Part shown: one piece after another, positions 1 to 5,113 of the stretch | Layout: each line of letters starts with the position of its first letter | Position numbering within the stretch: position 1 is the first letter of the stretch | Assembly: GCA_937959065.1 (NCBI GenBank) | Contig: CALGOI010000265.1 | Span: 1-6,497, forward strand | Source of the DNA: an uncultured Ignavibacteriota bacterium | GTDB taxonomy: Bacteria > Bacteroidota > Ignavibacteria > Tepidaquicellales > Tepidaquicellaceae | DNA: 6,497 bases | Direction of reading: 5' to 3' | Made by a program: the position numbers and the translations under genes | The notes under the pieces: model-generated | Told to the model about the DNA's origin: nothing | The model's input: only the letters and a program-made list of their open reading frames with translations | The model's database searches: none

Positions 1-107
1 CTATAGCAACCAAAAAGAGAACTTTGTTTAACAAAGTATTCGATAAGAGTCTTGCAAAGGAACTGGCATTCCATTTAAAAGTCCCTTTACTGGCTTTTCA
101 CAGATAG
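1..107 (+). CDS. C-terminal end of a universal stress protein (UspA-like), 5' end outside window
   Basis: Reading from base 3 gives 34 residues, beginning IATKKRTLFNKVFDKS and ending KVPLLAFHR, then TAG at 105-107. The pattern is a Thr-Lys-Lys-Arg loop, then a helix of the type FxKSLAKELAFHLK, then the strand VPLLAFH. It matches the last loop-helix-strand of UspA-fold proteins, where the usual form is a THGRSG loop, a GSVAExV helix and a PVLVV strand. The glycines of the classical ATP-binding G-x2-G-x9-G(S/T) motif are not present: Lys/Arg stand in the loop and Asp-Lys-Ser replaces Gly-Ser. If the family call is right, this may be a non-ATP-binding variant. Such proteins are cytoplasmic and stress-related, with poorly defined individual roles. 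The gene converges on the minus-strand block and is followed 7 bases later by a hairpin that could terminate both. The call rests on only 34 residues, so it is moderate. Confidence 0.62.
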   Translation, partial: IATKKRTLFNKVFDKSLAKELAFHLKVPLLAFHR

Positions 108-111
108 ATAT

Positions 112-139
112 AAAAAACCCGTCTCAAAAGGACGGGTTT
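112..139 (-). terminator. Rho-independent terminator, probably bidirectional
   Basis: AAACCCGTC (115-123) pairs perfectly with GACGGGTTT (131-139) around a 7-base loop. Read on the minus strand, the stem runs straight into six T residues (112-117), so it serves the secreted-protein gene ending at 186. On the plus strand the stem is followed by a broken T-run (TTTAGTTTTTG), so it could also stop the convergent gene that ends at 107. The same layout recurs at 3371-3396 after the third minus-strand gene. Confidence 0.88.
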
Positions 140-163
140 AGTTTTTGTGACCGGTCCGATATG

Positions 164-185
164 AACCAATCTTTATTGAAGAGAA
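164..185 (-). repeat. 3'-flank block shared with the gene ending at 3446 (copy 1)
   Basis: AACCAATCT, then TTATT, then GAAGAGAA, lies immediately downstream of the stop codon of the 186-1286 gene. It matches 20 of 22 bases of 3420-3441, which sits 4 bases downstream of the 3446-5113 gene. In both places a terminator hairpin follows after 23-24 bases. The match continues more loosely across that gap (GACCGGT against GATCGGT). This is a duplicated untranslated 3' tail. Confidence 0.8.
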
Positions 186-446
186 TTACTTTATTATTAC
201 CATTTTCTTCGTATCAACAAAATCGTTAGTAATCAACCTATATAAGTATATACCGCTGGTTAATCTCGAAGCATTGAATTCAAATTCATATGTTCCGGGA
301 GCTAAATTTGAATTAACCAGTGTAGAAACTTCACTTCCCGTCGCATCAAAAACAATCAATTTTGCATTTGTAATGTTTACCGGAATATCGAATTTAATTT
401 TTGTTGACGGGTTAAACGGATTTGGATAATTGTTATATAAATTATA
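186..446 (-). repeat. Sorting-domain coding repeat, copy 1
   Basis: This stretch encodes the C-terminal tail of the 366-residue protein (residues 281-366). It is recognisably repeated at 1463-1732 and 3446-3715, at DNA level too: all three contain close forms of GTTAAACGGATTTGGATAAT and of TGAATTCAAA(C/T)TCATA. The tail is known in the family as the signal for type IX secretion, removed or modified at the cell surface. Confidence 0.8.
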
Positions 447-1286
447 CATACCGGGAACATTTGACCCTTGAGTAATACCCGTTGCGGTAAATGTAGTATC
501 GTAAGCAATATTTGAATACGGGGAATTTCCAAATGCGTTTTTACAGTAAACTCTATAGCTGTATATTGTATTAGGTGTTAATTGAGCGTCTGAATATTGA
601 GTCGTGTTTGGTGCTACCGTATCAATTGGATTCCATACAGAGCTTCCTGCATCTTTTCTCTCAATTATAAATCCTGTTTCATCTGTCGCATTATCCGTCC
701 AGTTAAGATTAATTACAGTCCCTGATGAAGCCAACGCAGTAAGAGCAGTTGGGGGAAAAGGAACTCCTGGAAGTATGTGAGATTTCCATATTGTCACATC
801 ATCAAAGTGTGCTCTCTGGCTTCCGGGGTTCGTATTACAATAAAAATATATATGCACCGAATCAGTGAAGGTACATGAATCTATTTCAAACCTGTAAGCA
901 GTCCAGCCAGCTGTATTTGATACGTGAACTGTATCGAATGAATAATCCAGAACAGGCCCTTTAATTCTTACATTAACCCAAGGATTTATACCTCCCCCGG
1001 ATCTTTTTGCATAAAATTGTATTTCCATTTTTTCACCCGCTACTACTGAAAATTTCGGAGATCTCAGATAATTATTCTGAGGAGGAGCTCCCTGGGAACT
1101 CTTTGCGCTGAATATTCCGCCCTGCGTATTGTTCTGCGTATTGTCAATAAAGAATCCGGTTAAATGCCATCCCGGGGGTATGCTACCGCTTTCAAAAGAT
1201 TCATAAATATTCACAGGAGATTGTGAAAATACCGACTGGGAAATTGATAAAAGAAATAAGCTTAAAGAAAGAATAAAAGCTTTCAT
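186..1286 (-). CDS. Secreted jelly-roll + fibronectin III protein with T9SS type A sorting domain
   Basis: This 366-residue protein is probably exported and then cell-surface bound or released. Residues 1-21 form a signal peptide (MKAFILSL, hydrophobic core, VFS) with predicted cleavage before Gln22. Residues ~27-169 open with ESFESGSIPPGW and end with AHFDDVTIWKS. This is the pattern of 'choice-of-anchor J'/cleaved-adhesin jelly-roll domains, which often bind carbohydrate or protein. Residues ~177-265 are a fibronectin type III domain (PTALTALASSGTVINLNW, then YSYRVYCKNAFGNSPYSN). Residues 281-366 are the sorting/FlgD-Ig-like tail with YPNPFNPST at 287-295 and the end VDTKKMVIIK. No catalytic motif is visible, so an adhesive or binding role is inferred. 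The ATG at 1286 directly precedes the signal peptide, and no Shine-Dalgarno site is seen before it. It has its own candidate promoter at 1412-1439 and a terminator at 112-139. Confidence 0.9.
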   Translation of the reverse strand: MKAFILSLSLFLLSISQSVFSQSPVNIYESFESGSIPPGWHLTGFFIDNTQNNTQGGIFSAKSSQGAPPQNNYLRSPKFSVVAGEKMEIQFYAKRSGGGINPWVNVRIKGPVLDYSFDTVHVSNTAGWTAYRFEIDSCTFTDSVHIYFYCNTNPGSQRAHFDDVTIWKSHILPGVPFPPTALTALASSGTVINLNWTDNATDETGFIIERKDAGSSVWNPIDTVAPNTTQYSDAQLTPNTIYSYRVYCKNAFGNSPYSNIAYDTTFTATGITQGSNVPGMYNLYNNYPNPFNPSTKIKFDIPVNITNAKLIVFDATGSEVSTLVNSNLAPGTYEFEFNASRLTSGIYLYRLITNDFVDTKKMVIIK

Positions 1287-1318
1287 GATTATTAAAATTT
1301 TGATTTTTAACCCTATTG

Positions 1319-1336
1319 TATAGTACGTGTACTATA
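1319..1336. promoter_or_regulatory. Perfect inverted repeat in the leader of the 366-residue protein gene
   Basis: TATAGTAC (1319-1326), GT, GTACTATA (1329-1336) is an 8-base perfect inverted repeat with a 2-base centre. It lies 33 bases upstream of the ATG at 1286 and downstream of the candidate promoter at 1412-1439. No T-run follows it on either strand, so it is not a terminator. It could be an operator for a dimeric regulator placed as a roadblock within the leader, or a leader hairpin. A palindromic TAGTACTA occurs in the leader of the gene at 3446-5113 (5293-5300). The role is inferred from symmetry and position only. Confidence 0.4.
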
Positions 1337-1411
1337 TAATCTAAATTTATTCCCTCATTAATTAATTGCTAAACTAGTCTGTAACAAGCCCACCTACATA
1401 GAACAATCCCA

Positions 1412-1439
1412 ATATTACAGTAATTTTACTAAATGTCAA
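1412..1439 (-). promoter_or_regulatory. Sigma-70-like promoter for the jelly-roll/FN3 protein gene
   Basis: On the minus strand TTGACA (1434-1439) is followed after 16 bases by TAATAT (1412-1417). TAGTA precedes the -35 box directly. The predicted start is near 1405, giving a leader of about 120 bases. The same TAGT(A/C)TTGACATT element occurs upstream of the two other secreted-protein genes. The -35 box lies only 23 bases beyond the stop codon of the preceding gene. Confidence 0.6.
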
Positions 1440-1462
1440 TACTATTTATTAGTTTATTCACT

Positions 1463-1732
1463 TTATTTAAGTAATACCATTTTTCTTGTATCTACAAAAT
1501 TTTCTGTTATCAAAGTATAAAAGTATATACCTGAAGTAATATTCAATGCATTGAATTCAAACTCATATGAACCCGGCTCGATATTTGAGTTTACTAAAGT
1601 AGTAACTTCTCTTCCTAAAGCATCAAATACTATCAGCTTAGTATTCGAATTTGACCCATTCGCGGGGATATCGAATTTTATTTTTGTTGACGGATTAAAT
1701 GGATTAGGATAGTTTTCATAAAGTTTATACTT
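1463..1732 (-). repeat. Sorting-domain coding repeat, copy 2
   Basis: This encodes residues 465-553 of the middle protein and is homologous to 186-446 and 3446-3715. Unlike those two copies, it is not followed by the shared 3' block and hairpin. Confidence 0.8.
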
Positions 1733-3124
1733 TTCCGGAACATTCTCTGAAATCACGCCTGTGCCTGTTACAAGCGACGAAAAATAGAATATATTTGAAA
1801 AAGGTCCGTCACCCATTCCATTTCTTGCCTTCACTTTCCAGAAATACACTTCTCCGGGTGAAAGCAAACCGGCAGGTATCTGATAACTGTTATTGATTAT
1901 TTGACCCTGATCTACGATCAATGAGGAAAAATTAGGATTTGTGGAGACTAACACTGAGTAGTCTGATGCGTTATCCAATGCATCCCATTCCAGTAAAGGG
2001 GTCAGCCCAGCATTTACTGATGCATTCGGAGGACCGGTTAACGATGGAGCCTGTGGCCTGCTTCCCCACCGGGTAAGCCGGTTTACTGCAAGGCCACGAG
2101 CAGTAATAAAGGTACCACCTGCCGGTAAGGTTTTGTCATAGACACAAAGTGAATGTACCGTTGAATTACAACCTGAATTTAGAGGAGAAAAGGAAACTCC
2201 GTTCCATTTTGTTATACTGCTTGCAGAGACTCCGCCTATTGCACTGCTGAATTCACCACCTGCATACAAGTCACCAAGATATACTTTAAGCGACCTTACA
2301 CTTCCCGATAATCCGTCTGCAATCCCAGAATATGAATTTCCGTTCCATTTAGCTATATTATTTACCGGAATTCCACCAACATTGGAAAACATACCCCCTA
2401 TTATCAGCTCACTATTTAACACTTCAAAAGAAAAAACATCAGTACCTGAAATTATACCTGTGCCAACCGTATTCCAGTTGCTTCCATTCCATCTTGAGAT
2501 CCTGCTGACAGGCACTCCCCCTATAGATGTAAAATCACCGCCTGCATACAATTCATTTTGAAATGATATAATTGTATTTACCCGGCCGTTCGTTCCGGTT
2601 CCAAGTGTACCCCATCCTGTTCCATTCCAGCTTGCTATACTGTTGGCAATAAGACCGCCGGCATTAGTAAAATTCCCGCCAATATATAATACACCATTGT
2701 GAACTGCCATTGCTTCAACATCATCATCTACTCCAATTCCAAGTGAACTCCATGAAACGCCATTCCATCTTGCAATATTATTTGCAGATACCTGCCCGGC
2801 AGTAGTAAAACTTCCTCCGACATACAGGTCACCATTAAATACCGCCAGACTTTTTACCGAACCGCCGTTAATACCTGAGGCAAGAGGAGCCCAGGATAAA
2901 CCATTCCAGACTGCAATTCCGTTGGCTGGTATTCCATTCACACTTGAAAAGTCACCTCCGATTATCAACTCCCCATTATACTCTACGACTGCATAAACTG
3001 CGTTCCCAAAAGCACCACTTCCAAAAGGTGCAAATGTTTGCGAATAAAGGTTTTGATTTGCAAAAAATAAAAAGGCGATAACATAAACTGTAAAATGCAT
3101 ACAGCTGAGTAATTTTCTTTCCAT
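1463..3124 (-). CDS. Secreted seven-bladed beta-propeller protein with FN3 and T9SS sorting domain
   Basis: This 553-residue protein has a signal peptide (MERKLLSC, hydrophobic stretch, LYS) with likely cleavage before Gln29. Seven repeats of 46-48 residues fill ~30-354. Each runs W-xx-LGxG, VxxLxVxxxxLYxGGxFTxxGG, NxIAxWNG, and the closing Trp residues are at 73, 120, 166, 212, 260, 307 and 353. The repeat resembles those of delta-60/DUF5122-like and Kelch-like propellers. A fibronectin III-like domain spans ~357-452 (LTPLLEW, VYFWKVKARNGMG). The sorting tail is 465-553 (YPNPFNPST at 472-480, end VDTRKMVLLK). No enzyme motif is seen; a binding or adhesive role at the surface is inferred. It is a clear paralogue of the 3446-5113 gene. 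Blade 7 is degenerate (KTLPAGGTF for LxxGGxF). The ATG at 3124 is preceded by a G-run (TTTGGGGGCAAT) in ribosome-binding position. The internal Met9 would lose the basic n-region, so the first Met is preferred. No terminator follows. Confidence 0.92.
   Translation of the reverse strand: MERKLLSCMHFTVYVIAFLFFANQNLYSQTFAPFGSGAFGNAVYAVVEYNGELIIGGDFSSVNGIPANGIAVWNGLSWAPLASGINGGSVKSLAVFNGDLYVGGSFTTAGQVSANNIARWNGVSWSSLGIGVDDDVEAMAVHNGVLYIGGNFTNAGGLIANSIASWNGTGWGTLGTGTNGRVNTIISFQNELYAGGDFTSIGGVPVSRISRWNGSNWNTVGTGIISGTDVFSFEVLNSELIIGGMFSNVGGIPVNNIAKWNGNSYSGIADGLSGSVRSLKVYLGDLYAGGEFSSAIGGVSASSITKWNGVSFSPLNSGCNSTVHSLCVYDKTLPAGGTFITARGLAVNRLTRWGSRPQAPSLTGPPNASVNAGLTPLLEWDALDNASDYSVLVSTNPNFSSLIVDQGQIINNSYQIPAGLLSPGEVYFWKVKARNGMGDGPFSNIFYFSSLVTGTGVISENVPEKYKLYENYPNPFNPSTKIKFDIPANGSNSNTKLIVFDALGREVTTLVNSNIEPGSYEFEFNALNITSGIYFYTLITENFVDTRKMVLLK
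2063..3037 (-). repeat. Seven tandem propeller-blade repeats (138-144 bases each)
   Basis: This stretch encodes residues 30-354 of the 553-residue protein. On the plus strand the reverse complement of Trp-Asn-Gly (CC(G/A)TTCCA or close forms) recurs roughly every 138-144 bases, marking each blade end. The units are diverged in DNA but constant in length, which fits an old internal duplication held by structure. Confidence 0.85.
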
Positions 3125-3283
3125 ATTGCCCCCAAAAGAAAGTTTATTTAAAAGGTTGTTTCGCCAGATTGGTGGGTAAAATACAATAATAGTAATAGCA
3201 CTATGTTATTTTGCTGTAATCTGCTTTAGAGAAACAGGTTAACATACAACAAATACTACATTAAAGAGCAAGTGGTTACTCCA

Positions 3284-3312
3284 ACCATAAGAAATAATAA
3301 TCTTAATGTCAA
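3284..3312 (-). promoter_or_regulatory. Sigma-70-like promoter for the 553-residue propeller gene
   Basis: On the minus strand TTGACA (3307-3312) is followed after exactly 17 bases by TATGGT (3284-3289). ATTAGTC stands directly before the -35 box. The predicted start is near 3277, leaving a leader of about 150 bases. The element matches those at 1412-1439 and 5392-5420. Confidence 0.62.
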
Positions 3313-3364
3313 GACTAATATTTTATGTCACATCTAAGTATATTTACTTATCTTCTTGTTTTAA

Positions 3365-3396
3365 AAATAAAAAACCCTGCAGAAGTGCAGGGTTTT
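3365..3396 (-). terminator. Rho-independent terminator of the 555-residue propeller gene
   Basis: AAAACCCTGCA (3371-3381) pairs with TGCAGGGTTTT (3386-3396) around a four-base loop, GAAG on the plus strand. On the minus strand the stem ends in a T-rich run (TTTT TTATTTTTAA). Its outer arms resemble those of the hairpin at 112-139, but the inner base pairs differ and remain complementary. Confidence 0.88.
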
Positions 3397-3419
3397 AATT
3401 TGTTGATCGGTTAATTTCA

Positions 3420-3441
3420 AACCAATCTATATCGAAGAGAA
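3420..3441 (-). repeat. 3'-flank block shared with the gene ending at 186 (copy 2)
   Basis: AACCAATCT, ATATC, GAAGAGAA matches 164-185 at 20 of 22 bases. It sits 4 bases downstream of the stop codon at 3446-3448 and 23 bases before the terminator hairpin in the direction of transcription. Confidence 0.8.
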
Positions 3442-3445
3442 AAAT

Positions 3446-3715
3446 TTATTTTACAAGTATCATCTTCTTAGTATCGACAAAATTATCAGTTGTGAGCCTG
3501 TAAAAGTATACTCCGCTGGTAAGATTTGTCGCGGTGAATTCAAATTCATAACTTCCGGGATTCAATTGTGAATTTACCAATGTACTAACAAGTCTACCTG
3601 AGGCATCAAAAACAACTAGGTTAACGTTTGAGTTTAATCCAGATGAAGGAATATCAAATTTGATCTTTGTTGTCGGGTTAAACGGATTTGGATAATTATT
3701 ATAGAGACCGTATCT
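3446..3715 (-). repeat. Sorting-domain coding repeat, copy 3
   Basis: This encodes residues 467-555 of the 555-residue protein and is homologous to 186-446 and 1463-1732. Together with its downstream block and hairpin it forms a 3' unit like that of the 186-1286 gene. Confidence 0.8.
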
Positions 3716-5113
3716 CTCCGGTACTTCTGTTGAGATATTTACAATACCTGTCGCATTTGTTGAAAAGAAGAAAATAGACGAATACGGCCCGGTTCCCATT
3801 CCGTTACGTGCATTGACTCTCCAGAAATATACATTGTTAACCATTAATGTTCCGCCAGGAACCTGGTATTCAGCTTCGGTAATGCCTGATTGATTTATAA
3901 GTGTTGAATTAAAGTTAGGATCATTTGTCAGCTGGACAGTATAATCAAATGCATTATTAACTGCATTCCATTCGAGCAACGGTGTAAGATTAACGTTTGT
4001 TGCGGCATTAGACGGGCTCGATAAAACCGGCGCAACGGGGATGCTTCCCCATTTTGCAATGTGACTTGCCACGACCGGACCGGCACCTGTAAAAGCTCCG
4101 CCAAGGATCAGAGTAGCGTCAAATGTACCAAGTGCTCTTACATCTGCATTACAACCTGTACCCAGAGCCGTGAATGATGAACCGTTCCATTTTGTAATAC
4201 GGTTCACAGTTGGTCCTCCTACAGCAGTTGTAAAAAATCCTCCTGCGTAAAGTTCGCCCAAATATGACGTTAAAGCTCTGACACTTCCCCCTGTCAATCC
4301 GCTGGCTAAAGACGAATATGAAGTCCCGTTCCAGGAGGCAATGTTATTAACGCCTACACCGCCAATATTGGTAAACAAACCGCCTACAATTAAATTGTTA
4401 CCTAACTGATGTAATGCATAAACATTTGAACCGGTTTCAACTCCTGAACCGGCTGTGTTCCAGTTACTGCCGTTCCATCGGGCAATTCGACCGACCGGAA
4501 CTCCCCCAACACTGGTAAATGAACCCCCTATATATAGTTCATTATTGTATGAGGCAATTGCACTAACAGTTCCGTTGGTGCCAGCGCCGAGTCCGGACCA
4601 CGCTGAACCAGACCAGGCAGCAATTCCATTAACCGTAATTCCCCCGGCAGTTGTGAATGATCCGCCAACGTATAACGCATTATTGTGAACAGTTAATGCT
4701 TCTGCAGTACTGTTTAAACCGAGTCCAAGTGTTGACCAGGTTGAACCGTTCCACTTAGCTATTCGATTTGCGGTGCTTCCGCCTGCATTTGTAAAAGCCC
4801 CTGCTACATACAGGTCACTTCCTAAAACAGCAAGTGCGTTTGCGGAACCGCCTGTTACACCAAAACCAAGCGGAGCCCAGCCACTTCCGTTCCATTTTGC
4901 AATACCATTACAGGATACACCGCCAACTGATGTGAAATCTCCTGCGATAATTAATTCTCCATTGTAAACAATTACCGCTCTTACGGTTGTTCCATTTGCT
5001 CCTGAACCAAGTGGAGCATAGGTCTGTGATTGTAAAGAAGAAAAACTTATCAAGGTCAAGAATATAAATCCGGTTAAGAGCAGTTTGGACTTAAGAAAGT
5101 AAAATTTTTTCAT
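3446..5113 (-). CDS. Secreted seven-bladed beta-propeller protein with FN3 and T9SS sorting domain (paralogue)
   Basis: This 555-residue protein has the same domain order as the 1463-3124 product. A signal peptide (MKKFYFLKSK, hydrophobic core, LQS) is probably cleaved before Gln30. Seven repeats (~31-355) have closing Trp residues at 74, 121, 167, 213, 261, 309 and 355. The unit is W-xx-LGxG, VxALxxxxxxLYxGGxFTxxGG, NxIAxWNGS. A fibronectin III-like domain lies at ~358-452 (LTPLLEW, VYFWRVNARNGMG). The sorting tail is at 467-555 (YPNPFNPTT at 474-482, end VDTKKMILVK). The repeats resemble DUF5122/delta-60 and Kelch-type propellers; no catalytic residues are apparent. A surface binding role is inferred. 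Its blades are more regular than those of the paralogue. The ATG at 5113 has AGAGGG five bases upstream, a plausible Shine-Dalgarno site. It carries its own candidate promoter at 5392-5420, a leader of about 270 bases and a strong terminator. Confidence 0.92.
   Translation of the reverse strand: MKKFYFLKSKLLLTGFIFLTLISFSSLQSQTYAPLGSGANGTTVRAVIVYNGELIIAGDFTSVGGVSCNGIAKWNGSGWAPLGFGVTGGSANALAVLGSDLYVAGAFTNAGGSTANRIAKWNGSTWSTLGLGLNSTAEALTVHNNALYVGGSFTTAGGITVNGIAAWSGSAWSGLGAGTNGTVSAIASYNNELYIGGSFTSVGGVPVGRIARWNGSNWNTAGSGVETGSNVYALHQLGNNLIVGGLFTNIGGVGVNNIASWNGTSYSSLASGLTGGSVRALTSYLGELYAGGFFTTAVGGPTVNRITKWNGSSFTALGTGCNADVRALGTFDATLILGGAFTGAGPVVASHIAKWGSIPVAPVLSSPSNAATNVNLTPLLEWNAVNNAFDYTVQLTNDPNFNSTLINQSGITEAEYQVPGGTLMVNNVYFWRVNARNGMGTGPYSSIFFFSTNATGIVNISTEVPERYGLYNNYPNPFNPTTKIKFDIPSSGLNSNVNLVVFDASGRLVSTLVNSQLNPGSYEFEFTATNLTSGVYFYRLTTDNFVDTKKMILVK
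4049..5023 (-). repeat. Seven tandem propeller-blade repeats (138-144 bases each)
   Basis: This encodes residues 31-355 of the 555-residue protein. Blade-ending WNG(S/T) codons recur every 46-48 codons. The array has the same number of units and nearly the same unit lengths as 2063-3037, so the whole gene was duplicated rather than blades being added separately. Confidence 0.85.

Larger units (their letters stand above)
3125..3445. other. Intergenic region: leader and promoter of one gene, terminator of the other
   Basis: This 321-base AT-rich stretch holds the ~150-base leader of the 1463-3124 gene (3125-3277), its candidate promoter (3284-3312), the terminator hairpin of the 3446-5113 gene (3365-3396) and the shared 3' block (3420-3441). 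The 12-mer AAGTTTATTTAA at 3140-3151 recurs at 5139-5150, in both cases just upstream of a propeller gene start. No convincing open reading frame is seen. Confidence 0.7.

Noticed and set aside
21..37. Inverted repeat ACTTTGTT-T-AACAAAGT near the window's left edge
   Set aside because: It lies inside the coding frame of the UspA-like C-terminus, has almost no loop and no T-run directly after it, so it is most simply chance within codons.
1419..1430. AGTAA-TT-TTACT as a terminator of the middle gene
   Set aside because: It is only five A/T-rich pairs with a two-base loop and lies between the -35 and -10 boxes of the next gene's promoter.
3195..3204. ATAG-CA-CTAT in the leader of the 553-residue gene as a counterpart of the 1319-1336 palindrome
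   Set aside because: Only four bases per arm; expected by chance at this composition.
4455..4688. Plus-strand open frame of 77 codons inside the propeller gene
   Set aside because: It is the antisense of propeller repeats; its Pro-rich composition mirrors the Gly-rich WNG/GG codons, and it has no independent start signal or family likeness.
4773..4967. Plus-strand open frame of 64 codons inside the propeller gene
   Set aside because: Same antisense effect of the repeats as at 4455-4688.
2063..5023. Evenly spaced short repeats (CC(G/A)TTCCA about every 140 bases) as a possible CRISPR-like or structural array
   Set aside because: The spacing equals 46-48 codons and the repeat encodes the WNG blade motif, so protein repeats explain it fully.
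2063..5023. WD40 or BNR/Asp-box propeller identity
   Set aside because: Units lack the GH...WD pattern and the SxDxGxTW box; the GGxFTxxGG...NxIAxWNG form fits delta-60/DUF5122 or Kelch-like repeats better.
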